This document shows, piece after piece, positions 1 through 8,578 of a DNA stretch of 32,064 bases (position 1 is its first letter; each line of letters starts with the position of its first letter). The position numbers and the translations under genes were made by a program. Source of the DNA: Phycisphaeraceae bacterium (lineage in GTDB: Bacteria; Planctomycetota; Phycisphaerae; Phycisphaerales; Phycisphaeraceae); assembly GCA_002716625.1 (NCBI GenBank), contig PBAS01000001.1, forward strand, positions 1 through 32,064, given 5' to 3'. Under the pieces are notes generated by a model. The model was not told where the DNA came from. It saw nothing but the letters and a program-made list of their open reading frames with translations, and did no database searches.

Positions 1-2
1 CC

Positions 3-1196
3 TATCAGATTGCACGGGGGACGGCGTTCTTTGAAAGAAAGGAAATCAAAGACGCCGTCTCATACCTGCGTGCGATTGCAAACGTGTCAGACGAGGCGAA
101 CTTGCTGCGTATCATCAATACACCTGCCCGGGGTATTAGTGATAAGACAATTAAATCATTGATGGCCCAGGCCGTTGCCGGTGGTACAAATGTGTTGCAG
201 GTCATGTCAGGGCTGGCTACTGATGATGGGCGACACGGTGCGGGCAGGTTGTCTTTGAATGCTCGCGCACTTGCAGCGATCAAAAGATTTGATTCTCTCC
301 TGCAACATTGGCGAACAGCAGTGGATGACCCGGAGGCAATGTCATTACGGCGTTTCGTTCAGCACGTGCTTGCCGAGTCAGGCCTTGAAGAGCATTACCG
401 GCAGGAAAAGAATGATCCAGATGCCGAGCGTATTGCCAATCTTGGTGAGTTGGTGAGCTCTGCGCAGCAGTTTGATGAGGAATATGACCACGAGCTGGAA
501 GCTACGGCTTTGCCATCATCGGCTGCGGTGTCGGTCGATGGCATGGGTGAGATTGAATCCGGCATTGAGGCGGGGGGCGGTGGCCTGCGCAAAAGGTTGG
601 AGGCATACCTGGAGCAGATCAGCTTGGTGAATGATGTCGATTCGGTGGATCAGCAGGAAGGTGCGGTTACGCTCATGACCTTGCATGCAGCAAAGGGACT
701 TGAATTTCCAGCGGTGACGATCATTGGTTTGGAAGAAGGGTTGCTGCCTCATAGTCAATCCCAGTCCGATGAGCTTGAGATCGAGGAAGAGCGTCGGTTG
801 GCATTCGTGGGTATTACGCGTTCTCAACGCCGACTCATGATGAGCCATGTGCGGCAGCGGACCATCTTCGGCCAGACGCTACCGGTGATTGCGAGCCGGT
901 TCATTAATGAACTGGCGGATGACGATGTTGAGCAGGTGGATGTATCCCAGGACGACCCTTGGTTGGGTGAGCAGGGGGTGTCACACGATCTTGACGCCAC
1001 GGCATGTAATGGCCAAGAAGGTGACTTGATGTGCTGTTCGCCAGGGCAGTTTGTTCGCCATCACCAGTTTGGACTCGGGCGGATTGAAGCGGTTCGTGGA
1101 GCAGGGCGTAACACACGCGTGTATGTACGATTTGCAGGATATGGCACCAAGACCCTCATGCTTGCGCATGCGCCGCTGGAAAGGGTTGATGAGTGA
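3..1196 (+). CDS. UvrD/PcrA-type superfamily 1 DNA helicase, C-terminal part (5' end outside window)
   Basis: The reading frame is open from base 3 and begins inside the protein (YQIARGTAFFERKEIKDAV), a stretch typical of UvrD/PcrA domain 2A/2B, so the start lies upstream of the window. Visible SF1A signatures are INTPARGIS, helicase motif V around TLHAAKGLEF and motif VI around EEERRLAFVGITRS. The last ~50 residues (GQFVRHHQFGLGRIEAV...) match the Tudor-like C-terminal domain of PcrA/UvrD, which in this family contacts RNA polymerase. The enzyme is an ATP-dependent 3'-5' helicase/translocase acting in nucleotide excision repair, mismatch repair or replication restart. Its TGA stop overlaps the ATG of trpF by one base, suggesting translational coupling. 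I cannot separate UvrD from PcrA by eye. Confidence 0.93.
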   Translation, partial: YQIARGTAFFERKEIKDAVSYLRAIANVSDEANLLRIINTPARGISDKTIKSLMAQAVAGGTNVLQVMSGLATDDGRHGAGRLSLNARALAAIKRFDSLLQHWRTAVDDPEAMSLRRFVQHVLAESGLEEHYRQEKNDPDAERIANLGELVSSAQQFDEEYDHELEATALPSSAAVSVDGMGEIESGIEAGGGGLRKRLEAYLEQISLVNDVDSVDQQEGAVTLMTLHAAKGLEFPAVTIIGLEEGLLPHSQSQSDELEIEEERRLAFVGITRSQRRLMMSHVRQRTIFGQTLPVIASRFINELADDDVEQVDVSQDDPWLGEQGVSHDLDATACNGQEGDLMCCSPGQFVRHHQFGLGRIEAVRGAGRNTRVYVRFAGYGTKTLMLAHAPLERVDE

Positions 1197-1915
1197 TGAG
1201 TGCCGCAGGTAGCAGTGTAGATGGATCTGGAATCAGGGCGAGCGGTGATAGTACTTGGATTAAGATCTGTGGAGTCCGTGACCCGCGGGTGGCAAAGACA
1301 GCAGCCGAGGCGGGTGCGGATGCCATAGGGCTGATGTTTGTTGCCCGCTCGCCACGTCATATTACGCTCAGTCAAGCAGCCGACATTATCGAGGTTTTAC
1401 CTGAGCATGTTGAGCCTGTGGGGGTGTTTAGCAATAGCCCGGTTGCCGAGATCCGTCACGCCGCAGAATCCCTTGGGCTGCACACGGTTCAGTTACATGG
1501 TGATGAACCTGTTGAAGCTGTCAGTCAGTTACAGCCTTTGCGGGTTATCAAGGCGTTTGGATTCGATTTGGATCATCTAACTCACTGGTTGACGGCTTGG
1601 AAGCCCCTGCCTGCTCGATTGTTGCAAGGTCTATTGGTTGACGCTCCAGCTGGCACGGGACCTTTGCGCGGGGGCACGGGCCGATGTCCTGATTGGAACG
1701 CAATAGCAAGGGTGCGAAATCAGTTGTCTCATTTGGCACCCTTGATTCTCGCCGGTGGTCTGTCTCCGGGTAATATTGGCGAAGCGTTGAAGGTGATTCG
1801 CCCTGATGGTGTAGACGTTTCGAGCGGGGTTGAGTCAAGTCCGGGAGTTAAGCAAATAGGTCAGGTTATAGACTTCTGCAAGCGGGTGCGGGCCGCAGAT
1901 GCTGGGCTGGAGTGA
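1196..1915 (+). CDS. trpF: Phosphoribosylanthranilate isomerase (TrpF)
   Basis: TrpF converts N-(5-phosphoribosyl)anthranilate to the carboxyphenylamino-deoxyribulose phosphate, the third step of tryptophan synthesis, in the cytoplasm. The protein shows the family landmarks in order: WIKICGVRDP with the catalytic Cys near residue 25, GADAIGLMF, SPRHI, VQLHGDE, LLVDAP with the likely general-acid Asp, LAGGLSPGNI, and the phosphate-binding end VDVSSGVESSPGVK. ATG at 1196 overlaps the helicase TGA by one base; a GTG at 1193 is the alternative. The first ~20 residues (glycine- and serine-rich) precede the usual start of the barrel and may be dispensable. No other trp gene lies in the window, so trpF sits apart from a trp operon, as is common outside the enterobacteria. 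Confidence 0.95.
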   Translation: MSAAGSSVDGSGIRASGDSTWIKICGVRDPRVAKTAAEAGADAIGLMFVARSPRHITLSQAADIIEVLPEHVEPVGVFSNSPVAEIRHAAESLGLHTVQLHGDEPVEAVSQLQPLRVIKAFGFDLDHLTHWLTAWKPLPARLLQGLLVDAPAGTGPLRGGTGRCPDWNAIARVRNQLSHLAPLILAGGLSPGNIGEALKVIRPDGVDVSSGVESSPGVKQIGQVIDFCKRVRAADAGLE

Positions 1916-2041
1916 GTTCCGATCCGTGGCTGAGGGGTTGTTGCTGCCGCCAGAATATTCGTGTTTATGCGGTCGCGGTGGGTTTGAGCCGATATCGTTA
2001 GTTAGGGCAATGAATAAGCGGCGGTTCGTCGAGTTTGCGCC

Positions 2042-3463
2042 ATGCATCTGTTTATCGTTCTATTGTTTGTGGGGCTATTTGTTACTTCGCAGGTGGAAAT
2101 ACCCACGGCGACCAGCAATGCATGGCTAGGTGTAATCCTGCTCCCCAAGGTGATTCTTGCGGTTGTTTATGCATGGCTGTGCCGGTTCACGCTTGTACGT
2201 TTGTCTACATTGGATGGGCAGCAAGCTCTTGCCCGAATGGGGCGTTTAAGTGGGGTGTATCGGCTGGCCGTGCTGGGTTTGTTTTTTGTTGATCTAGCCC
2301 TGGGCGCATTTGGTTCATTGCGTCATTGGATCCTGATTGACGAGCTGTTGATCATGGCGCCGACGATGGCGATGGTGATATGGGCATGGTGGGTGTACTA
2401 TCCAATTGATCGTAAGTTGCGGGACATCCAGTTGGTTTACCGTATCGAGGAGGGCTTGCCCATCCATCCCATCTGGTCCCGTGGGCAGTATGTCCTCATT
2501 CAGTTTCGATACCAGGTTGCACTCGTGTTTGTTCCATTGGTATTGCTGCTGGTCCTGATGGAAATGATCGACCGATATGTTCCCAGGGACCTGTTCGCCT
2601 TTGATCTTCGCCCGTTGGTCCATTTCTGTGGTGCTGGTTGTGTGTTTCTATTTGCACCGCTTGTAATTAGGCGGCTGTGGGATACCGTGCCGCTGCCTGC
2701 AGGTGAAGTTCGTGATCAATTGACGGATATGTGCAAGCAATATCGAGTAGGTGTGCGCGAATTATTGTTGTGGCGGACCTTTGGCGGCGTTATCAATGCT
2801 GCTGTCATGGGCCTCGTGCGACCACTGCGATACATTCTGCTCACCGATGCTCTCCTGGAGATGGTGCCGCAAGTTCAGATTGAAGCGGTAATGGCACATG
2901 AACTGGCCCATGTGCGGCGGAGGCACATCTTTTGGATGTTGTGCGCTGCTCTAGCCATGATGATCTTGATGACAACAGTGTGGGCTTACGGTTACCCACT
3001 TGTGGTGGCGTGTATCCCACTTGACTGGGTTAGCATGCTGCCGGCTTGGCTTGTCAGCCGTAACGGGCATGAGCATGTCATTGCAGTGCTTTCCGTGGTG
3101 TGCTGGCTGATTTGTTTCGGTTGGATTTCACGCCGATACGAACGTCAGGCTGACACGTTTGCAGTGATACACATGGCAGATTCGGCACGCCGAAATGGTC
3201 ATTTTGACGACGAGGTGGTCATTGACGAACAGTCGGTCCGCACAATGATCCAGGCGTTGGACAGTGTGGCCCGGCTTAACCAACTGCCACTTAAGCGTCG
3301 CAGTTGGCGCCATGGCTCAATTGCATGGCGACAGGACTATTTGCGTACCTTGATCGGGTGTCCCGTTGCGGTGATGCCAATTGACCGGCAGGTGATGTGT
3401 ATCAACGCGTTTAGCTTTATGATTCTGGTTGCTGCAGCCGTTGTGGCCGTGCTTGATGTTTAA
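2042..3463 (+). CDS. Membrane-embedded M48-family zinc metalloprotease
   Basis: This is a 473-residue polytopic membrane protein. Hydrophobic segments are visible near residues 2-15, 28-46, 74-92, 98-118, 155-175, 193-208, 298-320 and 345-362. The zinc site HELAH is at residues 286-290 (context VMAHELAHVRRRH), and a second conserved motif, ERQAD, is at 367-371, the downstream glutamate/aspartate arrangement of M48 peptidases (HtpX, Ste24, OMA1). By family knowledge it would degrade membrane or envelope proteins. The long N-terminal membrane part (about 270 residues before the catalytic domain) is larger than in HtpX. The start is fixed by an in-frame stop at 2015-2017 and ATG at 2042, without an obvious Shine-Dalgarno. 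dapF follows after 13 bases. The substrate is unknown. Confidence 0.85.
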   Translation: MHLFIVLLFVGLFVTSQVEIPTATSNAWLGVILLPKVILAVVYAWLCRFTLVRLSTLDGQQALARMGRLSGVYRLAVLGLFFVDLALGAFGSLRHWILIDELLIMAPTMAMVIWAWWVYYPIDRKLRDIQLVYRIEEGLPIHPIWSRGQYVLIQFRYQVALVFVPLVLLLVLMEMIDRYVPRDLFAFDLRPLVHFCGAGCVFLFAPLVIRRLWDTVPLPAGEVRDQLTDMCKQYRVGVRELLLWRTFGGVINAAVMGLVRPLRYILLTDALLEMVPQVQIEAVMAHELAHVRRRHIFWMLCAALAMMILMTTVWAYGYPLVVACIPLDWVSMLPAWLVSRNGHEHVIAVLSVVCWLICFGWISRRYERQADTFAVIHMADSARRNGHFDDEVVIDEQSVRTMIQALDSVARLNQLPLKRRSWRHGSIAWRQDYLRTLIGCPVAVMPIDRQVMCINAFSFMILVAAAVVAVLDV

Positions 3464-3476
3464 AAAGAGGAATGCG

Positions 3477-4370
3477 ATGCGTTTTATCAAGATGCATGGT
3501 GCCGGTAATGATTACGTCTACATCAACGGATTCGAGCAGACGGTCGACAATCCACAGGCCATGGTTCAACGGATTGCTGATCGTCACCTGGGAGTCGGCG
3601 GCGACGGCATGATCATTGTATGTCCACCGGGACCGGGGATTGAGGCGGATGCTCGTATGCGTATGTTCAACGCCGACGGGTCGGAAGCGGAAATGTGTGG
3701 TAACGGTATCCGTTGTGCCTGCAAGTTGGTGTATGACCAAGGGCTCAGCGATGCCAAGCCGATGCGGATCCAGACCGGCCATGGTGTATTGAGTTTGGAC
3801 TATCAACTGGATGAAGATCAGAAGGTTTGCCAGGTAACGGTGGATATGGGATGCCCAATCCTTGCGCCCGATCAGATCCCCGTGCAAATTGGGGATCATG
3901 AACGTATTGTGAATTACTCGATTCGGGAACATGTTCAGTGGCCGAAGAATCTAACTGATTCCTGGATCGCCCAATGTGGCCTTGATCAGCGTATGACATG
4001 CCTGTCAATGGGGAATCCACACGCTGTGCTTTACTGCAATAATGTGGCGGCCGTGCCACTGGAGTTTGTTGGGCCGGTTTTGGAACAACATCCGATGTTC
4101 CCAAACCGGATCAATGTGCATTTCGTTCAAGTGAACACGCAATCAGATGTGACAATGCGCACATGGGAGCGTGGGAGTGGAATTACAATGGCCTGCGGGA
4201 CAGGCGCGTGTGCAGTATGCGTGGCCGGAGTACTCAGCGGCCGGTCATCAAGGCAACTGGTTGCTCATCTTCCCGGCGGGGATTTGACGTTGGATTGGAA
4301 CACCGTGGGCGACACCGTGTATATGACAGGTCCGGCAGTTGAGGTCTTTGAGGGAAAGTGGCCGGGTTAA
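3477..4370 (+). CDS. dapF: Diaminopimelate epimerase (DapF)
   Basis: DapF interconverts LL- and meso-diaminopimelate, supplying lysine synthesis and peptidoglycan in the cytoplasm. The protein starts MRFIKMHGAGNDYVY, a canonical N terminus, and carries both catalytic cysteines in their motifs: Cys74 in EMCGNGIRC and Cys240 in ACGTGACA. The GNPH motif near residue 179 is also present. ATG 3477 is preceded by AAAGAGG (3464-3470) at good spacing, so I prefer it to the longer in-frame start at 3429. The predicted 297 residues exceed the usual ~275, because of extra sequence around residues 139-175 between the two halves. It lies 13 bases after the M48 protease gene and is probably cotranscribed with it. 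Confidence 0.97.
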   Translation: MRFIKMHGAGNDYVYINGFEQTVDNPQAMVQRIADRHLGVGGDGMIIVCPPGPGIEADARMRMFNADGSEAEMCGNGIRCACKLVYDQGLSDAKPMRIQTGHGVLSLDYQLDEDQKVCQVTVDMGCPILAPDQIPVQIGDHERIVNYSIREHVQWPKNLTDSWIAQCGLDQRMTCLSMGNPHAVLYCNNVAAVPLEFVGPVLEQHPMFPNRINVHFVQVNTQSDVTMRTWERGSGITMACGTGACAVCVAGVLSGRSSRQLVAHLPGGDLTLDWNTVGDTVYMTGPAVEVFEGKWPG

Positions 4371-4521
4371 TTCGTGGTGGTTTAAGACTCAGGTGGTCTG
4401 ATCTGCCCCTTGCTTCATGGTGATCGTTGGTTGTCGCCAGATCCTCATGGAGGACACAGTTGGGATCCGGTAGATCGTAAGTCCAAGAATCAATCCAATT
4501 GATTGGTGTAGAAATTTGAGG

Positions 4522-5172
4522 TTAATCCACAAAGCCTGCATGGCGCAGCGACTCAAGCGTGACGGTGCTAGGTGCAATGGTGAATCGGCGCAGACTGTGT
4601 ACAACGGCACGGCTTAGCATGTCGGTTTCAAGATTGACGGCCGTGTCTCGGCGAGCAGATCCCAACGTGGTTTCGCTAAACGTGGTGGGGATTATTGCGA
4701 CTTGGAAACTTGTTTTATCGAGCCCGGCGACAGTCATACTTACGCCGTCTATCGCAATTGATCCCTTGGGAATGATGTGGGGGATCAATTCGGATGGTGG
4801 TTTGATTGTCAGGCGACGATTGTCCGCCAAGTCAGTGATATCGATCACGGTCCCGACACCCTCGACATGGCCTTGGACGAAGTGCCCATCAATGGTGGAG
4901 CCAGACGTCATTGATCGCTCGAGATTGACCATGTCGCCCGGACCCAGATTTCCCAGTGTGCTGCAGTTTAACGTTTCAGTAACCACGTCAAAGGTCAGTT
5001 GTCCTGTTTCGCGTCGAGTCACCGTTAGACAGACGCCACTCACGCAGATTGAGTCGCCCGGAGAAATTGGATATGTGTTACCGAGAGTCGACTTAATGCT
5101 TAACTGCACCCCACTTTTAGTCGGGTCGAGGGCCAAGACGCGGTCCATGTTTTGGATGATGCCGGTAAACAA
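4522..5172 (-). CDS. ribE: Riboflavin synthase, alpha subunit
   Basis: Riboflavin synthase dismutates two 6,7-dimethyl-8-ribityllumazine molecules into riboflavin. The 216-residue protein has the usual length and starts with the diagnostic MFTGIIQ. It contains two lumazine-binding repeats: the first with CVSGVCLTV and DVVTETLNCSTLG, the second with GHFVQGHVEGVGTV and AIDGVSMTV. The N-terminal MFTGI and the GHFVQGHVEG segment are highly conserved in this family. It follows nadK on the same strand with a 20-base gap, so the two are probably one transcript. I saw no FMN (RFN) riboswitch upstream of either gene. The gene is also called ribC in some species. Confidence 0.96.
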   Translation of the reverse strand: MFTGIIQNMDRVLALDPTKSGVQLSIKSTLGNTYPISPGDSICVSGVCLTVTRRETGQLTFDVVTETLNCSTLGNLGPGDMVNLERSMTSGSTIDGHFVQGHVEGVGTVIDITDLADNRRLTIKPPSELIPHIIPKGSIAIDGVSMTVAGLDKTSFQVAIIPTTFSETTLGSARRDTAVNLETDMLSRAVVHSLRRFTIAPSTVTLESLRHAGFVD

Positions 5173-5192
5173 TGAAATTCCCTTTTCGCGAT

Positions 5193-6104
5193 TTAGCGGC
5201 GACGTGGCCGCGCTGCCCAGTGCATTTTTCTGGCAAGCATCCGCCAGTAATTTAGATCCGGATTTTGAATGACCGACAGACGGCGAGCATGACGGCGGAC
5301 AACCACTTGGTCTCCTGTTTCCAAGCTGACTGAAGCTTGGCCATCAATAACGAGTGTACTACCTGGGTTGGCACTCATCACACGTACGGCGATGACGGAA
5401 TCAGCGTTGGTAACAATGGGGCGAAATGCAAGACTTTGGGGACAGATTGGGGTAATGCATAGTGCATCTTGGTCCGGGCTGACAATCGGACCACCGGCAG
5501 CCATGTTGTGTGCTGTTGATCCTGAGGGCGTGGACAGAATGACACCGTCACCGGCGAAAACCGTTCCCGGCTCACCTTCTCGGGTGGGATCAATCGCTAG
5601 GGCCAACTCGATCATACGAAAGGGACTTCCGGCCGTGATGACCGCATCATTCATTGCAGGCGACCGGGCCTTGAGGTGCTCCATGTCGAACCGATTGAGG
5701 TGGCAATCGGCTGCATCGGCATCAAAGACCATGACATCGATCATCAGGCGGCAGGTTTTGCTGCATGACCCTACGGCAATCTGGTCCCAATGGCGGTGCA
5801 GGTCATCAATACTGAATTCGGCGAGGAACCCGAGTTTGCCGAAGTTGACTCCCAATAGGGGAATTGCCAGATCGAGTATACGCCGGGCTTGGCCCAGCAT
5901 GGTCCCATCGCCACCAAGTACCACGGCAAGATCAGCCTGTGGCCACTGTAGGTCTTCATCAGCAGTCATGGTGATATCCGGTACCGCAACCACCTTGGCC
6001 CGCTGGGATAGCCATGGCAATAATTCATCCAGTTCCTCTGGGACCCGGGCTTTGCTCTTGTTGGCTAGGACGATCACCCTGAGTTGGTCTGTCATTGTGG
6101 ACAT
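5193..6104 (-). CDS. nadK: NAD kinase
   Basis: NadK phosphorylates NAD to NADP using ATP (or polyphosphate) in the cytoplasm. The 303-residue protein shows the GGDGT motif at residues 64-68, the NFGKLGFLAEF segment, and the NE/D-type and glycine-rich nucleotide site in TPSGSTAHNMAAGGPIVSP, followed by ICPQSLAFRPIV. These are the standard landmarks of the PpnK family, and the length is normal. Two ATGs are possible at the N terminus (6104 and 6095); the first is used here. No strong Shine-Dalgarno is visible before either. It heads a two-gene unit with ribE, linking NADP and flavin cofactor supply. Confidence 0.95.
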   Translation of the reverse strand: MSTMTDQLRVIVLANKSKARVPEELDELLPWLSQRAKVVAVPDITMTADEDLQWPQADLAVVLGGDGTMLGQARRILDLAIPLLGVNFGKLGFLAEFSIDDLHRHWDQIAVGSCSKTCRLMIDVMVFDADAADCHLNRFDMEHLKARSPAMNDAVITAGSPFRMIELALAIDPTREGEPGTVFAGDGVILSTPSGSTAHNMAAGGPIVSPDQDALCITPICPQSLAFRPIVTNADSVIAVRVMSANPGSTLVIDGQASVSLETGDQVVVRRHARRLSVIQNPDLNYWRMLARKMHWAARPRRR

Positions 6105-6114
6105 TGTAGGTTAG

Positions 6115-6488
6115 ATCTTACCGATTTAGGCTTGCCCATGACATGGAATGAGGGTCCAGGTAACTGCTGGTGAATGGCCCGCCTCTACAAAATAACCGAA
6201 ATCTCCATAAAGTGGCTGTTCGTTCAGTCGTCCCTTTTCAACGGCAAAAGGGACAGGGGGCGGATGGAAACAGGCAAGAAGTGATGCTAGGTCAGTATTA
6301 TCTGCCCGTTTTCAGATTGTGACTTGGTTCGTATGTGGTGTTTTGACTCGAATAAAGGATAAAAAAACCACCCAGGCCATTGACCCGATTGGAATATTTA
6401 AAGCTGGAAATGTTTCTGATGAGTGGCTTACATTTATTGGACTGTCGGATGGTGTATTGGGTGATAAGCCGCAGCAAGTGAGATTGAC
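6115..6488. other. Divergent intergenic region between nadK and the dehydrogenase gene
   Basis: No convincing gene is visible in these ~370 bases. A short open frame on the + strand (6319-6501) runs into the dehydrogenase start but resembles no known protein and has no ribosome binding site. The only structure I see is one perfect inverted repeat (6230-6254), listed separately. Promoters for both divergent genes should lie here, but I cannot place them confidently. Confidence 0.6.
6230..6254. repeat. Perfect 9-bp inverted repeat with 7-base loop
   Basis: GTCCCTTTT at 6230-6238 is exactly reverse-complemented by AAAAGGGAC at 6246-6254, with a seven-base loop. Neither strand has a T-run after the stem, so it is not a simple Rho-independent terminator. 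It lies about 126 bases upstream of the nadK start and 235 bases upstream of the dehydrogenase start. It could be an operator or an RNA hairpin in the nadK leader; the function is unknown. Confidence 0.6.
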
Positions 6489-7466
6489 GTGCAAGCATTA
6501 ATCTATGATGGCCAAAAGGTTCAAGCCGTAAACCACCTTGAAGAACCACAGCCGGCCAAGGGTGAAGTTGTCATCCAATCGCATCGGATGGGGGTTTGTG
6601 CCACAGATTTGGAGATTTGCCGGGGTTATATGGGGTTTGCCGGTGTTTTGGGTCATGAATTCGTCGGCACTGTCGAACAGGCCAACGGGGCAAAAGAATC
6701 CCGCCGATGGGTTGGTAAACGTGTGGTGGGTTCGATCAATTGTGTTTGTGCCCAGTGCGACTTGTGCCGAAGGGGTTTGGGGGAGCATTGCCGCGATCGG
6801 ACAGTGTTGGGTATTGTTGGCCGGGATGGATGTTTTGCCGAGCGATTCGTATTGCCAGCTAACAACCTGATTGAAGTTCCTGACTCAATTGACGATGACC
6901 ACGCGGTCTTCACCGAACCCCTTGCCGCTGCCCTGCAGATTATTCGTCAATTGACGATTGAAGGACGTCCTTACATTACTGTACTCGGCGATGGCCGGTT
7001 GGGATTGTTATGTACCCAAGTGCTCGCCCAACAGAATGCAACCGTACGTTGCGTGGGTAAGCATCTGAGCAAGTTGGCGCTCTGCGAAAAATGGGGTGTC
7101 AAGCACCGTCAGCTGGAGGACGTCGGTATGCGGGCGGATCAGGATATCGTCGTTGATTGTACGGGGTCGCCAGATGGTTTGGTGACGGCGATGAATATGG
7201 TTCGTCCTCGTGGGAAGATTGTCCTTAAGACAACCGTTGCCGCCGGACCACTTGGTGATCACATCGATCTTTCACCGCTCGTGGTGAACGAGATTGAATT
7301 AATCGGCAGTCGCTGCGGTCCATTTTCCGAGGCGCTGATGGCCTTGGGTACCGGGAGTGTGGATGTGCTTAGTCTCATCAGTCGTCGCGTCAAGCTTGCT
7401 GATGGTGTCGAGGCGTTGCAAGCTGCTTCCAGCCCCGATGTTATCAAGATTCTTCTCGAGCCCTAG
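6489..7466 (+). CDS. Zinc-dependent medium-chain alcohol dehydrogenase
   Basis: This is a member of the medium-chain dehydrogenase/reductase superfamily, NAD(P)-dependent enzymes that oxidise alcohols or polyols. The catalytic-zinc motifs are visible: GVCATDLEICRGY (ligand Cys) and GHEFVG (ligand His and Glu). A four-cysteine structural-zinc lobe follows (CVCAQCDLCRRGLGEHC). The Rossmann segment is near TVLGDGRLGLLCTQVLA, with a G-x-G-x-x-G motif. At 325 residues it is slightly short for the family. The start is GTG at 6489 and begins MQALIYDG, the usual first strand. The substrate cannot be told; threonine dehydrogenase-like and sorbitol dehydrogenase-like enzymes share this layout. Its 3' end is overlapped by the extended uppP frame on the other strand. 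Confidence 0.88.
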   Translation: MQALIYDGQKVQAVNHLEEPQPAKGEVVIQSHRMGVCATDLEICRGYMGFAGVLGHEFVGTVEQANGAKESRRWVGKRVVGSINCVCAQCDLCRRGLGEHCRDRTVLGIVGRDGCFAERFVLPANNLIEVPDSIDDDHAVFTEPLAAALQIIRQLTIEGRPYITVLGDGRLGLLCTQVLAQQNATVRCVGKHLSKLALCEKWGVKHRQLEDVGMRADQDIVVDCTGSPDGLVTAMNMVRPRGKIVLKTTVAAGPLGDHIDLSPLVVNEIELIGSRCGPFSEALMALGTGSVDVLSLISRRVKLADGVEALQAASSPDVIKILLEP

Positions 7467-8294
7467 CCCTCCTGCCAGCAGGCAAATTGCGAGGACTGTG
7501 GCAAGGACGAGCCGGTACCAGCCAAAAGGCGCCATTCCCTTGTTGACAAGAATACCAATGAACCATTTGATGGCGATCATTGCAGATACCGTGGCTGCTA
7601 TGAATCCTACCAGCAGTGGAAGCCATGAAATTTGCTCAAGCATTTCGGCTCCATTGAACACCCCTTTGTAACCTGTTGCAGCGGTGAGCGTGATGAGGCC
7701 AAGCAGAAAGCTGAATTCTGCTGCTGCGCGTGGGCTTAAGCCCAATATCATGGCAGCGACGATCGTCATCATGGATCGACTCGTGCCTGGCCACATCGCG
7801 ATGCACTGGCCAAACCCAATCAGCAGGGCGATCTGCCATGTGATGTGGTTTAGATCCCGCCCACTGTGTTCGGTGCGGTTCATACGCCGGCTGAATGCAA
7901 CCGCGAGCATGAGCCATGCTCCGACGAAAAGTGCGCCAACCACGGGCCATGGGGCAAACAGGTAATTGTCGATTCGTTCCGCAAGTAAAGGTCCAAGGAC
8001 AGCGGCAGGTAGAAATGCAATACACAGATTTGTTACAAGACGCAGTCCCACGGGGTCTTTGCCAGTCAGGCCACGTGCCATTTGCCTGATCCGGGTCCGA
8101 TAGAGAGTTAAAACCGCGAGGATTGCTCCAGACTGGATCAGGATGTTAAATGTATTGACCGCCTCGCGGCTTTCTCTGTCGGTATCGAGACCAAGTAGCC
8201 AGGAAGCGAGAATTAGGTGCCCGGTTGAACTGATTGGCAGGTACTCGGTTACACCTTCAATGATGCCCAAGATCAGTGCCTGCCACCAAGTCAT
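7299..8294 (-). CDS. uppP: Undecaprenyl-diphosphatase (UppP/BacA) with unusual C-terminal extension
   Basis: UppP is an integral membrane enzyme that dephosphorylates undecaprenyl pyrophosphate to recycle the lipid carrier of peptidoglycan synthesis; extra copies give bacitracin resistance. The conserved first catalytic region EGVTEYLPISSTGHL is at residues 13-27, and the second, PGTSRS, is at 169-174. Several transmembrane helices are visible, ending with FGWYRLVLATVLAICLLAGG near residue 276, where the family normally stops. Here the frame continues for about 55 hydrophilic residues (to 331), lying entirely within the 3' end of the convergent dehydrogenase gene (168 bp overlap). ATG at 8294 gives the canonical MTWWQALILG start. 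Confidence 0.94.
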   Translation of the reverse strand: MTWWQALILGIIEGVTEYLPISSTGHLILASWLLGLDTDRESREAVNTFNILIQSGAILAVLTLYRTRIRQMARGLTGKDPVGLRLVTNLCIAFLPAAVLGPLLAERIDNYLFAPWPVVGALFVGAWLMLAVAFSRRMNRTEHSGRDLNHITWQIALLIGFGQCIAMWPGTSRSMMTIVAAMILGLSPRAAAEFSFLLGLITLTAATGYKGVFNGAEMLEQISWLPLLVGFIAATVSAMIAIKWFIGILVNKGMAPFGWYRLVLATVLAICLLAGGLGLEKNLDNIGAGSSLQRLDTISKLDATTDETKHIHTPGTQGHQRLGKWTAATAD

Positions 8295-8578
8295 GATACA
8301 TATCGTCCTAAATACCGGGGACTATATTGGCCGTTATTTAACTATCGGCACCTCGTGCCTCGAAGGCAATACCATTTGGCAGTGCCCAATATGGCTGCGG
8401 GGTGGATAGACTGGTGTATAGGTTTGGAATTGAGGCTGGCAGGACAGGGGTTCGGCGTGATGGAGGCGGCGGGGTCCAGTGGCGGATCTTGGACGTGGCT
8501 TAGCTTGGAATATTCTTATTCTGATGCAAGGGTTTCCGATTCAGTTTGCATGTACCCATTTAAGACAAGGAGATAGTC

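Noticed and set aside
4559-5272. 237-codon open frame on the + strand
   Set aside because: It is fully antisense to ribE, which has all family motifs. The + strand translation has no recognisable domain and no ribosome binding site.
5368-6114. 248-codon open frame on the + strand
   Set aside because: It mirrors nadK on the other strand, is rich in Ser/Arg in the way antisense shadows are, and has no domain.
6105-6300. FMN (RFN) riboswitch upstream of nadK-ribE
   Set aside because: The conserved RFN sequence blocks are not visible. Only a simple hairpin is present.
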